Origin: Sphingomonas sp. Leaf10
Lineage (GTDB): Bacteria > Pseudomonadota > Alphaproteobacteria > Sphingomonadales > Sphingomonadaceae
NCBI RefSeq assembly: GCF_001421245.1
Contig: NZ_LMKE01000029.1
Location: 1-48,439 of the forward strand
Length of the DNA: 48,439 nt
Direction of reading: 5' to 3'
Shown: in pieces, positions 17,853 to 27,007 of the stretch
How positions within the stretch are numbered: the stretch's first letter is position 1
Layout: every line of letters begins with the position of its first letter
The notes under the pieces: generated by a model
What the model was told of the DNA's origin: nothing
Databases searched by the model: none
The model's input: the letters and a program-made list of their open reading frames with translations, nothing else
Program-made: the position numbers and the translations under genes

Positions 17853-20800
17853 TCAGAACTTGGCGCGGACGCCGGCGATGAAGCGGCGTTCGTAGATGTT
17901 CTCGTTGAACACCTGATCGGCCCAAGTGAGGTAATAGCGTTCGGTCTCGCCGGTCAGGTTCGATGCCTGACCATAGATGCTGAACTGGGGCGTGATGTCG
18001 TAGGAGATCGAGGCGTCGAGATAGGTTGTTGGCATCTGATATTGCGCGAGGCCACGACCGGTCACTTGGTCCCGGATGCCGCCATAGTTGGACGAGGCGA
18101 GACGCTTCGAGCGGTAGTTATAGGCGACACGCGCCTGCAACCCGTATTTCTCGAACCACAGCGCCGCGTTCACCTGATGCTTGCTGTTGTCCTGGAACGG
18201 CTGGTTGTTGCCGGCCAGGTCGACGAGGCCGGCGTCGCCCAGCGACAGCGTGTAGTTGGCATCGACGCCGAACCCGCCGAGGAAGCCGTTGACGCCGTAA
18301 TCGGCGAGCGACTGGCGTGCCGATGCCTCGATCCCCTTCAGCGTGCCGCCTTCGCCCTGTGCCAGCGTGTTGGTGGTGACCGGGCGACGGATCACGCCGT
18401 CATTGTCGGGGATGTCGTTGCGGATTTCGGTCGTGGTGGTGATGAAGCTGTCGACTGAGATGTAGAAGGCGCCGACCGCGACCAGGCTGGAGCGGCCGGT
18501 ATAATATTCGAGGCTCGCTTCGGCATTGGTCGCGCGCCACGGGTTCAGGTTCGGGTTGCCGCGTGAATCCGCGGTCCGCGCCTCGAACCGGGCCGGGTTC
18601 ACCTGCGTATTGATCGCGTAGTTGACGTTCAGACCGCCGCCCCATTGCAGGAAGTCGAGCACCGTCATCGTTTTCGAGAAGGCGGCGCGGGCGCGCAGCT
18701 TGTCACTCAGGTCGAAGGCGACGTTGAAGGCGGGCAGGAAGTCGGTGAATTCGCGGTTCGTCGTCACATCGCCGGCATCGACGCCGGACACGCCATAGGG
18801 CTGCGGCGCACCGACGATGTTCTGCCGCACGTTCAGCCGGGTGTTGACGACCTGCAGACCGCCATTGGCGCGGAACGGCATGCCGAACAGTTCGCCTTCG
18901 CCCGATACCTGACCATAGCCCGAAATCTGGCGGACGTTGACCGTGAAGCTGTCGGCCGGATTGACCAGATTCTGGCTGCCCGGATAGAATTTGTTCTGCC
19001 ACGCCTCGCTGTCGTCCATCGCTTTCGGATCGAGCGCATAGAGGGCGGGCGTGCCGCCGGCGGGCAGGGCATATTGCTTGATCAGGTCGGCAAAGATCGG
19101 ATCGTTCGCCTGACGCGTATAGCCGGCGGTATAGGCATTGCCCTGCGCGTCGCGCACCGCGCACTTGCCGTCGTTCAGGTTGACGTCGAACGCCTTCCAC
19201 TTGACTAGGCACCCGCCCGCCGGATTGGCGGCATTGTCGGTGTTGCCGGCATAGAAGGGCGATACCCGGTCGAAGGTGAACTGGTCGACGCTGCGTTCGC
19301 CATAGCGGCCGCCGAAGGACAGCTTGACGCCATTGTCGGCGGTATATTCGCCGTCGGCGCGCACCGCCCACAGATCGCCGTTCTGATACTGGTTGCCTTC
19401 CGACGAAATCGTCTTCAGCCCATAGCGTGACGGGTCGGACGCCTGCGCCAAGAAGGCGGGCGAGAAGCCGAACACCGGCGCGCCGCTCGAATAGTCGACG
19501 ATCGCGGTCTGGCTGTAGATCTGGTAGCCGGTCGGATTGAACTGCCGGTCGCCGCCGATCGACGCGGGATAGTTGCCGACGCCGTTATAGGCCCATTGCG
19601 TGCCGTTGGTCAGGCTGAACTGCGTATAGGCCTGGTCGCGCTCGCGCGATGCCTTGCCGTAAATGCCGCGGATCGTGCCCTTGAACTGGTCGCTCGGCTG
19701 CCAGTCGAGTTGCAGGTTGTAGTTCTGCGACTCGCTGACGGTGCGGAAGGTTTCCGAATAGCTGTCGAAGCTGGGCAGGCTGTAGGTATATTGCTGCACC
19801 GTATTGACGTTATAGCCGTTGACCACCGCGCCGGTATCGCGCGACTTGGTCGGCAGGAACGGCGACGACAGCCAGTCGACATTCTGGAACTGGAACCCGG
19901 CGGTGCGATCATATTGCGTCTGGCGGGTGTAGAAACCGTCGGCGGTCAGTTTCAGCGCGTCGTTGATCTCGAACTGCAACGACGCATTGGCGCCAAAGCG
20001 TTCGCGGTTGGTGATGCGGTTCCACGCGGTGTGCGACTGCGGCGTGATGAAGGCGTCGTTGGCATCGCCATCGCCGTTCACGTCAAAGCCGATGATGGCG
20101 CCCTGCGCATTGCGCACCGGGGTGCCGCGACTGACGCCGTTGTTGCCGACCGCGAAATTGCCTTGGTTGGTGGCGCTGCCGCCTTCGTTGTTCAGCGCGA
20201 CGCCGTAATCCTGAATCCCCCGGAAGCTGTTGCCGAGCGTCAGGTCGCTATAGGCGGCCGACACCAGCACCCCGAACCGGTCGCCGTGATAGGCGATCAG
20301 GCCGTTGGCCGACGGACTCCACTTCTTGGTATTGTCGCCATATTGCCCTTCGGCGGCGGCCGACAGCGTCAGCCCGCTTTTCAGGTCCATCGGCCGGCGC
20401 GTCAGCAGGTCGACCGTGCCCGACAGGCCCGCCTGTTGCAGCGAGGCGGTCGGCGATTTGAACACCGTCGCGCCGGAAAACAGCTGCGAGGGGATGTCGG
20501 TGAAGTTCGGCTGTACCGTCGTCACCGAATTGGCGCCGAGGAACTGTTCGCCGTTCATCAGCGTCGTGACCTGCGGCAGGCCGCGAATGTTGACCGCGCC
20601 GCCTTCACCCGCCTCGCGACGGATCTGAACGCCCGGGATGCGTTGCAGCGAGTCCGAGATGGTGACGTCGGGGAGCTTGCCGATGTCCTGCGCGCTGATC
20701 GCCTCGACCACGCTGGCGGCGTTGCGCTTGATTTCGACCGAGCGGGCCTGCGATGCGCGGATACCGGTGACGACGATGTCGTCGCCGCCCTCGACCTGCG

Positions 20801-20954
20801 TCGGCGCGGCGGCGGCATCGGCCGGGGTCGCCGTGGCGGCGGGGCTGTTGCCGGTCGCGGTCTGGGCGAAAGCGCCACCCGGTGCGGCCAGACCGATCAC
20901 CGACACCGCACCCAGCAGTACCGATCGAACAGTCGTCGACGATTCGTAGCGCAT
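17853..20954 (-). CDS. TonB-dependent receptor, carbohydrate-locus type (A)
   Basis: 1033 aa. The signal peptide ends at AFAQ, and an Ala/Thr/Pro-rich spacer precedes the TonB box (DDIVVTGIRASQ). The plug contains AISAQDIGKLPDVTISDSLQ and RIPGVQIRRE, characteristic of the large proteobacterial TBDR subgroup (Caulobacter/Xanthomonas/sphingomonads) tied to carbohydrate scavenging. The barrel ends with a C-terminal Phe (FIAGVRAKF), as outer-membrane proteins usually do. GGGGAG precedes the ATG at good spacing. It is first in the operon, 97 bp ahead of the halogenase, and probably imports an oligosaccharide that the GH2 enzyme then trims. Confidence 0.93.
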   Translation of the reverse strand: MRYESSTTVRSVLLGAVSVIGLAAPGGAFAQTATGNSPAATATPADAAAAPTQVEGGDDIVVTGIRASQARSVEIKRNAASVVEAISAQDIGKLPDVTISDSLQRIPGVQIRREAGEGGAVNIRGLPQVTTLMNGEQFLGANSVTTVQPNFTDIPSQLFSGATVFKSPTASLQQAGLSGTVDLLTRRPMDLKSGLTLSAAAEGQYGDNTKKWSPSANGLIAYHGDRFGVLVSAAYSDLTLGNSFRGIQDYGVALNNEGGSATNQGNFAVGNNGVSRGTPVRNAQGAIIGFDVNGDGDANDAFITPQSHTAWNRITNRERFGANASLQFEINDALKLTADGFYTRQTQYDRTAGFQFQNVDWLSSPFLPTKSRDTGAVVNGYNVNTVQQYTYSLPSFDSYSETFRTVSESQNYNLQLDWQPSDQFKGTIRGIYGKASRERDQAYTQFSLTNGTQWAYNGVGNYPASIGGDRQFNPTGYQIYSQTAIVDYSSGAPVFGFSPAFLAQASDPSRYGLKTISSEGNQYQNGDLWAVRADGEYTADNGVKLSFGGRYGERSVDQFTFDRVSPFYAGNTDNAANPAGGCLVKWKAFDVNLNDGKCAVRDAQGNAYTAGYTRQANDPIFADLIKQYALPAGGTPALYALDPKAMDDSEAWQNKFYPGSQNLVNPADSFTVNVRQISGYGQVSGEGELFGMPFRANGGLQVVNTRLNVRQNIVGAPQPYGVSGVDAGDVTTNREFTDFLPAFNVAFDLSDKLRARAAFSKTMTVLDFLQWGGGLNVNYAINTQVNPARFEARTADSRGNPNLNPWRATNAEASLEYYTGRSSLVAVGAFYISVDSFITTTTEIRNDIPDNDGVIRRPVTTNTLAQGEGGTLKGIEASARQSLADYGVNGFLGGFGVDANYTLSLGDAGLVDLAGNNQPFQDNSKHQVNAALWFEKYGLQARVAYNYRSKRLASSNYGGIRDQVTGRGLAQYQMPTTYLDASISYDITPQFSIYGQASNLTGETERYYLTWADQVFNENIYERRFIAGVRAKF

Positions 20955-21108
20955 CCAAACTCCCCTTTTATGCCGGCAAGACTGTCATCCGCAGCCTAAT
21001 ACAATTAATTAAAGTAATTATTCTTTTCTTCGCGCGATCTGTCAACCCGGTGACGTACGATAGCCATACGGTTGCGGCGAAAAGGGTTCCACCTCTCCCC
21101 TCCCTGAC

Positions 21109-21182
21109 AAGGGAGGGGTCGGGGGTGGGTCGGCCCGCGAGAGAGCGTTGCACCAGCCCAAACCTACCCACCCCCAGCCCAG
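21109..21182. repeat. Inverted G-rich intergenic repeat, copy 2
   Basis: It shares GGGAGGGG, GGGGGTGGGT and the flank GTCGGCCCGCGAGAGA with the element at 52-132. The right arm (ACCTACCCACCCCCAGCCC) is complementary to the left. Two copies in 48 kb, both intergenic, indicate a dispersed repeat family. Confidence 0.65.
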
Positions 21183-21191
21183 CTTCGGGTA

Positions 21192-21233
21192 AACAGTGCC
21201 CCGCACTGTTCAGGTCATGCCGGGGGCATGACC
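21192..21233. repeat. Two adjacent short perfect hairpins
   Basis: AACAGTGC-CCC-GCACTGTT (21192-21210) is followed after 2 nt by GGTCATGCC-GGG-GGCATGACC (21213-21233). Both stems are perfect with 3-nt loops. They adjoin the G-rich repeat copy 2 and may be part of the same composite element or a terminator pair. Confidence 0.5.
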
Positions 21234-21315
21234 GCCCCGAAGCTCTTGTCAGGGATGGGAGCAGTTCGACGATATTCCGTTCCGTGGACGCGAGACGACT
21301 TCTCTGTCTGCTATC

Positions 21316-21410
21316 GTCACTCCCGCGAAGGCGGGAGTCCATATGCGCCCGCGTCGTCAATCCAGCCCGAAACGTCAACGTTTATGGATTCCCGCCTGCG
21401 CGGGAATGAC
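21316..21410. repeat. Paired REP-like palindromes in opposite orientation
   Basis: CTCCCGC-GAAG-GCGGGAG (21320-21337) and ATTCCCGC-CTGC-GCGGGAAT (21388-21407) are flanked by GTCA and TGAC on the outer sides, so the pair is itself inverted. This is the arrangement of bacterial interspersed mosaic (REP doublet) elements. Confidence 0.6.
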
Positions 21411-21602
21411 AGGAATTTGCGATCGTCGTTGAATGTCGATCGGCCCCAAGAACCGGCTCGCGGTCCCCAAAAAAAGCGACAGCTATATGCGCGCACTATG
21501 CGATCGGCGGGAATCGCTCTCGAATCTAAACGCTGGCTGCGCCTAATCGCACCTCCCTGAAGGCGGTCGTCACGGGACGATCGCCGCGTACGGGGTGCAA
21601 AC

Positions 21603-22457
21603 ATGAAATCCTATTCAGCCGTCGTTGCAGCAGCGGTCCTGGCATTGCCGGTTGCCGCGCAGGCGCAGTCGGCACCGGCCGACCCGACACCGCCGCCCGC
21701 GATCACCGTGAGCGGTTCGACATCCATCGCGACGGACTATCGCTTTCGCGGCGTGTCGCAGTCGGACCGGGAAATGGCGGTGCAGGGCGGCATCACCGTC
21801 GCCCATCGCAGCGGTGTATATATCGGCAGCTGGGCCTCGAACCTTGCCGGGTGGGGCACGTTCGGCGGCGCCAATATGGAGCTAGACCTGATCGGCGGAG
21901 TGAAGCTGCCGCTCGCCAACGGCACGCTCGATCTCGGGCTGACGTGGTATCTGTATCCCGGCGGAGCGGACAAGACCGACTTCGCCGAGCCCTATGCCAG
22001 GCTGACCGGCACCGCCGGGCCGACGACGCTGACCGCCGGAATCGCCTATGCGCCCCGGCAGCAGGCGATCGGCAAATGGTACGCCACCGGCGCCGATGCC
22101 GCCGCCGGCGTCTATACCGATCCCGGCGCGAAGGACGACAATCTGTACCTGTGGGGCGACGGAGCGCTTGGCATCGCCAGCACGCCGATCACTGCGAAAG
22201 CGCATATCGGTCATGGCTGGGGGCAGGACGGCCTCGGCCCGAACGCGACCGCGGTGACGCCGACCGGCAGCTACTGGGACTGGTCGCTGGGTGCCGACGT
22301 CACGGTCAGGAACCTGACCGTCAACGTAAGCTATGCCGACACCGACATTTCGAACGGCGACGCGACCTATCTCCGCCCCAGCTTCAGCAAGGGGCAGGAC
22401 GGCACCGGCAACATCGCGGGCGGCACCGTCGTCGTCGCGCTGACCGCCGCTTTTTGA
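21603..22457 (+). CDS. TorF family putative porin
   Basis: 284 aa. The signal peptide ends at AQAQ. The mature protein opens with the family signature ITVSGSTSIATDYRFRGVSQ and continues as amphipathic beta strands (YIGSWASNLAGWG, LDLGLTWYLYPGG) to a C-terminal Phe, fitting an outer-membrane beta barrel. The solute is unknown. Only 11 nt separate its stop from the small ORF that precedes kdpF, and no promoter-like gap exists, so it is probably co-transcribed with kdp and could ease potassium entry across the outer membrane. That role is inferred from context. Confidence 0.88.
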   Translation: MKSYSAVVAAAVLALPVAAQAQSAPADPTPPPAITVSGSTSIATDYRFRGVSQSDREMAVQGGITVAHRSGVYIGSWASNLAGWGTFGGANMELDLIGGVKLPLANGTLDLGLTWYLYPGGADKTDFAEPYARLTGTAGPTTLTAGIAYAPRQQAIGKWYATGADAAAGVYTDPGAKDDNLYLWGDGALGIASTPITAKAHIGHGWGQDGLGPNATAVTPTGSYWDWSLGADVTVRNLTVNVSYADTDISNGDATYLRPSFSKGQDGTGNIAGGTVVVALTAAF

Positions 22458-22468
22458 GGAGCCACGCC

Positions 22469-22552
22469 ATGACGGATTTGCTCTGGGTCGCGATCATCAT
22501 CGGGCTGTTCGCGCTGACGCTCGCCTATGCCCGCCTGTGCGACAACGCGTGA
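22469..22552 (+). CDS. 27-residue single-membrane-span peptide upstream of kdpF
   Basis: ATG 22469 with GAGGAG (22456-22461) about 7 nt upstream. The peptide is one hydrophobic helix (LLWVAIIIGLFALTLAYA) ending in RLCDNA. It lies between the porin and kdpF with gaps of 11 and 13 nt. Similar short peptides ending in an aromatic-x-x-(L/F)-CD motif occur before kdpF in other proteobacteria as far as I recall, without an accepted name. It could be an extra Kdp membrane subunit. It is too short for default gene callers; the evidence is a good RBS, tight packing and a membrane helix. Confidence 0.65.
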   Translation: MTDLLWVAIIIGLFALTLAYARLCDNA

Positions 22553-22565
22553 AGGGAAACCGGCG

Positions 22566-22655
22566 ATGACGCTCGACCTCTGGCTGGCGGCGCTGACCGC
22601 GATCGGCCTTCTCGTCTATCTGGTGGCGGTGCTGATCCGCCCCGAACGCTTCTGA
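22566..22655 (+). CDS. kdpF: KdpF, small stabilising subunit of the Kdp potassium pump
   Basis: 29 aa, the same length as E. coli KdpF. It is a single transmembrane helix ([20 protein letters not shown]) with the family's terminal RPE(R/K)F. KdpF stabilises the KdpFABC complex in the inner membrane. Its stop is 13 nt before kdpA, which has GGGAG upstream. Confidence 0.88.
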   Translation: MTLDLWLAALTAIGLLVYLVAVLIRPERF

Positions 22656-22668
22656 AGGGAGCGGTATC

Positions 22669-24372
22669 ATGACACTTCAGGGCTGGTTCCTGATCCTTTC
22701 GTTCGTCGGCATCCTGCTGGTGCTGACCAAGCCGATCGGGCTGTGGCTGCACGCGCTGTACGAGGGGCGGCGGACCCCGCTGCACATCGTGCTCGGCCCG
22801 GTCGAGCGCGGCTTCTACCGGCTTTCGGGCATCGATCCGACCGCCGAGCAGGGATGGCGGCGCTATGCGATCCACATGCTGTTCTTCAACGTCGCGCTGC
22901 TGCTGCTGACCTATGCGGTCCTTCGCCTGCAAGGCGTGCTGCCGGGCAATCCGCAGGGGTTGCCGGGCCTGTCGCCCGACCTCGCCTTCAACACCGCGAT
23001 CAGCTTCACCGCGAACACCAACTGGCAGAGCTATGGTGGCGAAAGCACCATGTCGAACCTTGCCCAGATGCTGGCGCTGACGATCCACAACTTCCTGTCG
23101 GCCGCAACCGGCATCGCGCTCGCCTTCGCGCTGTTGCGCGGGTTCGCGCGGCGGGAAGCCAAGGCGATCGGCAACTTCTGGGCCGACGTGACGCGGATCA
23201 CGCTCTACCTGCTGCTGCCGCTGTGCATCGTCTATACCGTGTTCCTGATCGCCAGCGGCGTGCCGCAGACGATGGCGGGCGCGGTCGAGGTGAACACGCT
23301 GGAGGGTGCGCGCCAGTCGATCCTGCTCGGCCCCGTCGCCAGCCAGGAAGCGATCAAGATGCTCGGCACCAATGGCGGCGGCTTCTTCAACGCCAACAGC
23401 GCGCATCCGTTCGAGAACCCGACCGCGCTTACGAATTTCGTGCAGATGCTGTCGATCTTCGTCATCGGCTTCGGCCTGACCTGGACCTTCGGCAAGGCGG
23501 TCGGCAATACGCGGCAGGGCTGGGCGATCCTCTCCGCGATGGTGATCCTGTTTCTTGCCGGCGTCACCGTCACCTATGCGCAGGAAGCGGCGGGCAATCC
23601 GATCCTCCACCAACTGGGCGTCGCGGGCGGCAATATGGAGGGCAAGGAGGTCCGCTTCGGCATCGCCGCCAGCGCGCTGTTCTCGGTCGTCACCACCGCC
23701 GCATCCTGCGGTGCGGTCAACGCCATGCTCGACAGCTTCACGCCGCTGGGCGGCATGATCCCGCTGTTCAACATGCAATTGGGCGAGGTCGTGATCGGCG
23801 GCGTCGGCGCCGGCATCTATGGCTTCCTGCTGTTCGCGATCCTCGCCGTGTTCGTCGCCGGGCTGATGGTCGGCCGCACGCCCGAATATGTCGGCAAGAA
23901 GATCGAGGCGCGCGAGGTAAAGCTGGCGGTGCTCGCCATCGCGGTCCTTCCGCTCGTCATTCTCGGCTTCACCGCACTGTCGTCGGTGGTGCAGCCGGGA
24001 CTGGCGGGGCCGCTCAACAAGGGGCCGCACGGCTTTAGCGAAATCCTCTACGCCTTCACCAGCGCGGTCGGGAACAACGGGTCGGCGTTCGCGGGCCTTA
24101 CCGCCAACACGCCCTATTACAATGCGCTGCTGGGCGTCGCGATGTGGTTCGGCCGGTTCTTCGTGATCGTGCCGATGCTGGCGATCGCCGGCAGTCTCGC
24201 GGCCAAGAAATACACGCCGGAAAGCGCCGGATCGTTCCCGACCACCGGCGGCCTGTGGGTCGGCCTGCTGGTCGGGATCATCCTGATCCTCGGCGGCCTC
24301 ACCTTCCTGCCGAGCCTCGCGCTCGGTCCCATCGCCGATCATCTCAGCATGATCCGCGGCCAGCTGTTCTGA
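22669..24372 (+). CDS. kdpA: Potassium-transporting ATPase, potassium-binding subunit KdpA
   Basis: 567 aa, close to the E. coli length (557). It is a multi-span membrane protein of the superfamily of K+ transporters. Selectivity-filter-type loops are visible, including [45 protein letters not shown] and GNNGSAF. It forms the selective potassium pore of KdpFABC. ATG 22669 is the only sensible start. It belongs to the kdpFABCDE operon with short intergenic gaps. Confidence 0.98.
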   Translation: MTLQGWFLILSFVGILLVLTKPIGLWLHALYEGRRTPLHIVLGPVERGFYRLSGIDPTAEQGWRRYAIHMLFFNVALLLLTYAVLRLQGVLPGNPQGLPGLSPDLAFNTAISFTANTNWQSYGGESTMSNLAQMLALTIHNFLSAATGIALAFALLRGFARREAKAIGNFWADVTRITLYLLLPLCIVYTVFLIASGVPQTMAGAVEVNTLEGARQSILLGPVASQEAIKMLGTNGGGFFNANSAHPFENPTALTNFVQMLSIFVIGFGLTWTFGKAVGNTRQGWAILSAMVILFLAGVTVTYAQEAAGNPILHQLGVAGGNMEGKEVRFGIAASALFSVVTTAASCGAVNAMLDSFTPLGGMIPLFNMQLGEVVIGGVGAGIYGFLLFAILAVFVAGLMVGRTPEYVGKKIEAREVKLAVLAIAVLPLVILGFTALSSVVQPGLAGPLNKGPHGFSEILYAFTSAVGNNGSAFAGLTANTPYYNALLGVAMWFGRFFVIVPMLAIAGSLAAKKYTPESAGSFPTTGGLWVGLLVGIILILGGLTFLPSLALGPIADHLSMIRGQLF

Positions 24373-24383
24373 CGGGGGCCATC

Positions 24384-26417
24384 ATGGCAAAAACCCAATC
24401 CAAGAGCCTGTTCACCGCCGACCTCGTCCTGCCGGCGATCACGGCATCGTTCGTGAAGCTCGATCCACGCGAGCTGGTCCGCAACCCGGTCATGTTCGTC
24501 ACGGCGGCGGTGGCGACGCTGATGACCGTTCTGCTGATCGTCGGGCAGGACGACCTGACCATCGCTTTCAAGGCGCAGCTCGCCGCGTGGCTGTGGCTGA
24601 CGGTGTTGTTCGGCACCTTTGCCGAGGCGCTGGCCGAAGGGCGCGGCAAGGCGCAGGCGGCGTCGTTGCGCGCGACCAAGGCCGAACTGACCGCCAAGCG
24701 GCTGAACGGCGACGGCCGCGACTATGACAATGTCCCCGCCAGCCAGCTCAAGGTCGGCGACGTCGTGCTGGTCGAGACGAACGACCTGATCCCGTCGGAT
24801 GGCGAAGTCGTCGCGGGCGTCGCCAGCGTGAACGAAGCCGCCATCACCGGCGAAAGCGCGCCGGTGATCCGCGAGGCGGGCGGCGACCGATCGGCGGTGA
24901 CCGCCGGCACCCGCGTCATCTCCGACGAGATCCGCGTGCAGGTGACGGTCGAGCCGGGCAAGGGTTTCCTCGACCGCATGATCGCATTGGTCGAGGGTGC
25001 CGAGCGCCAGAAGACCCCGAACGAGGTCGCGCTGACGATCCTGCTGGTCGGACTGACGATCATCTTCCTGATCGCCGTCGGCACCATCCCCGGCTTCGCG
25101 TCCTATGCCGGCGGCAGCATCCCGGTCGCGATCCTCGCCGCGCTGCTCGTCACGCTGATCCCGACCACCATCGCCGCGCTGTTGTCGGCGATCGGCATCG
25201 CGGGGATGGACCGCCTCGTCCGCTTCAACGTGCTCGCCAAGTCGGGCCGCGCGGTGGAGGCGGCGGGCGACGTCGACGTGCTGCTGCTCGACAAGACCGG
25301 CACGATCACGATCGGCGATCGTCAGGCGAGCGAGTTCCGCAGCGTCGGCGGCACCAGCGACGCCGAACTGGCGGAAGCGGCACTGCTCGCCAGCCTTGCC
25401 GACGAAACGCCCGAAGGCCGCTCGATCGTCGTCCTCGCCCGCGACAAATTCGGTCTTCGGCGGCCGATGCCCGACGGGGCGGAGGTCATCGCCTTCACCG
25501 CGCAGACCCGCGTATCGGGCGTCCGCTTCGGCGACACGCTGATCCAGAAGGGCGCGGTTGATTCGATCCTGCGCGCCAACGAGGGATCGGGCACCACCGC
25601 TGCCGCGACCGAACTCCGCCGCATCACCGACGAGATCGCGCGTGCCGGCGGCACCCCGCTGGCGGTCGCGAAGGAGGGGCGTCTGCTTGGCGCGATCTTC
25701 CTGAAGGACGTGGTGAAGGCCGGCATCCGCGAACGCTTCGGCGAATTGCGCACCATGGGCATCCGCACGGTGATGATCACCGGCGACAACCCCCTGACCG
25801 CCGCCGCGATCGCTGCCGAGGCAGGCGTCGACGACTTCCTCGCGCAGGCGACGCCCGAGGACAAGCTGGCGCTGATCCGCAAGGAACAGCAGGGTGGCAA
25901 GCTGGTCGCGATGTGCGGCGACGGCACCAACGACGCGCCCGCGCTCGCGCAGGCCGATGTCGGTGTCGCGATGAATACCGGCACGCAGGCGGCGCGCGAG
26001 GCGGGCAACATGGTCGACCTCGACAGCGATCCGACCAAGCTGATCGAGGTGGTCGGCCTCGGCAAGCAATTGCTGATGACGCGCGGTAGCCTGACGACCT
26101 TTTCGGTCGCCAACGACGTCGCCAAATATTTCGCGATCATCCCGGCGATGTTCGTGGCGCTCTATCCGGGGCTGGGCGTGCTCAACGTCATGGGGCTGGC
26201 GACACCGGAAAGCGCGATCCTGAGCGCGATCATCTTCAACGCGATCATCATCCCGTTGCTGGTGCCGCTGGCGCTGCGCGGCGTCGCGTACAAACCGATG
26301 GCGGCGGGGCCGTTGCTCGCGCGCAATCTCGCCATCTACGGCCTTGGCGGCCTGCTCGCCCCGTTCGTCGGCATCAAGGTCATCGACCTGGTGGTCGGCG
26401 CCCTCGGCCTCGCGTAA
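24384..26417 (+). CDS. kdpB: Potassium-transporting P-type ATPase catalytic subunit KdpB
   Basis: 677 aa. The phosphorylated Asp303 lies in DKTGTITIG (E. coli Asp307). The actuator TGES motif ends at Ser158, equivalent to E. coli Ser162, whose phosphorylation inhibits the pump at high potassium. Also present are the hinge [19 protein letters not shown] and the transmembrane segment [16 protein letters not shown] 24384 follows GGGGGCC and matches family N-termini; the frame stays open further upstream inside kdpA but that is not used. It couples ATP hydrolysis to K+ import with KdpA, C and F. Confidence 0.98.
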   Translation: MAKTQSKSLFTADLVLPAITASFVKLDPRELVRNPVMFVTAAVATLMTVLLIVGQDDLTIAFKAQLAAWLWLTVLFGTFAEALAEGRGKAQAASLRATKAELTAKRLNGDGRDYDNVPASQLKVGDVVLVETNDLIPSDGEVVAGVASVNEAAITGESAPVIREAGGDRSAVTAGTRVISDEIRVQVTVEPGKGFLDRMIALVEGAERQKTPNEVALTILLVGLTIIFLIAVGTIPGFASYAGGSIPVAILAALLVTLIPTTIAALLSAIGIAGMDRLVRFNVLAKSGRAVEAAGDVDVLLLDKTGTITIGDRQASEFRSVGGTSDAELAEAALLASLADETPEGRSIVVLARDKFGLRRPMPDGAEVIAFTAQTRVSGVRFGDTLIQKGAVDSILRANEGSGTTAAATELRRITDEIARAGGTPLAVAKEGRLLGAIFLKDVVKAGIRERFGELRTMGIRTVMITGDNPLTAAAIAAEAGVDDFLAQATPEDKLALIRKEQQGGKLVAMCGDGTNDAPALAQADVGVAMNTGTQAAREAGNMVDLDSDPTKLIEVVGLGKQLLMTRGSLTTFSVANDVAKYFAIIPAMFVALYPGLGVLNVMGLATPESAILSAIIFNAIIIPLLVPLALRGVAYKPMAAGPLLARNLAIYGLGGLLAPFVGIKVIDLVVGALGLA

Positions 26418-26428
26418 GGATCAGGAAA

Positions 26429-27007
26429 ATGGGTAAGGATTTCTCTTCGGCACTTCGCCCGGCGATCGTCATGACGATCCTGTTCGCGGCCCTGCTCGGG
26501 CTTGCCTATCCGCTGGCGATGACCGGCATCGGGCAGGCCATATTCCCGACCCAGGCGAATGGCAGCTTGGTACGCGATGCGCGCGGGACGGTGATCGGAT
26601 CGACGGTGATCGGGCAAGCCTTTGTCGCCGATCGCTATTTCCAGACGCGCCCCTCGGCGGCAGGCAAGGGCTATGACGGGCTGGCGTCGTCTGGCTCCAA
26701 CCTCGGCCCCACGTCGCAGGCGCTGGTCGACCGGGTGCAGGCCGACGTCGCGAAGCAGCACGGCGAGGGCGCGACCGGGCCGGTTCCCGCCGACCTCGTT
26801 ACCGCCAGCGGCTCGGGTCTCGATCCCGACCTGTCGCCGGTCGCCGCACTGGCACAGGCCCGCCGTATCGCGCAGGTCCGTGGGCTGTCGGTGGAGCGCG
26901 TTCGCGGGCTGGTTGCCGCCCATACGCAAGGGTCGCTGTTCGGCGACCGCCACGTCAACGTCCTCGCGCTCAACCGCGCGCTCGACGGCGCGGCGCCGAC
27001 GCGCTGA
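26429..27007 (+). CDS. kdpC: Potassium-transporting ATPase subunit KdpC
   Basis: 192 aa, against about 190 in E. coli. It has one N-terminal membrane helix (IVMTILFAALLGLAYPLAMTG) and a periplasmic domain with the family segments IGQAFVADRYFQTRPSAAG, SSGSNLGPTSQALVDRV and PDLSPVAALAQARRIAQ. It completes the KdpFABC complex. Its stop codon shares one base with the kdpD ATG. Confidence 0.97.
   Translation: MGKDFSSALRPAIVMTILFAALLGLAYPLAMTGIGQAIFPTQANGSLVRDARGTVIGSTVIGQAFVADRYFQTRPSAAGKGYDGLASSGSNLGPTSQALVDRVQADVAKQHGEGATGPVPADLVTASGSGLDPDLSPVAALAQARRIAQVRGLSVERVRGLVAAHTQGSLFGDRHVNVLALNRALDGAAPTR

Larger units (their letters stand above)
20955..21602. other. Repeat-rich intergenic region between divergent TBDR-A and the porin/kdp unit
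   Basis: No gene is supported in these 648 bases. It holds an AT-rich stretch near 20996-21030 with TAATTA repeats (probable TBDR promoter), a copy of the G-rich inverted repeat (about 21109-21182), two tandem short hairpins (21192-21233), and a pair of REP-like hairpins (21316-21410). The porin promoter must lie in the right part; no clear KdpE site was recognised. Confidence 0.6.

Noticed and set aside
21411..21602. KdpE binding site upstream of the porin/kdp unit
   Set aside because: I looked for T-rich direct repeats like those before E. coli kdp and found none convincing.
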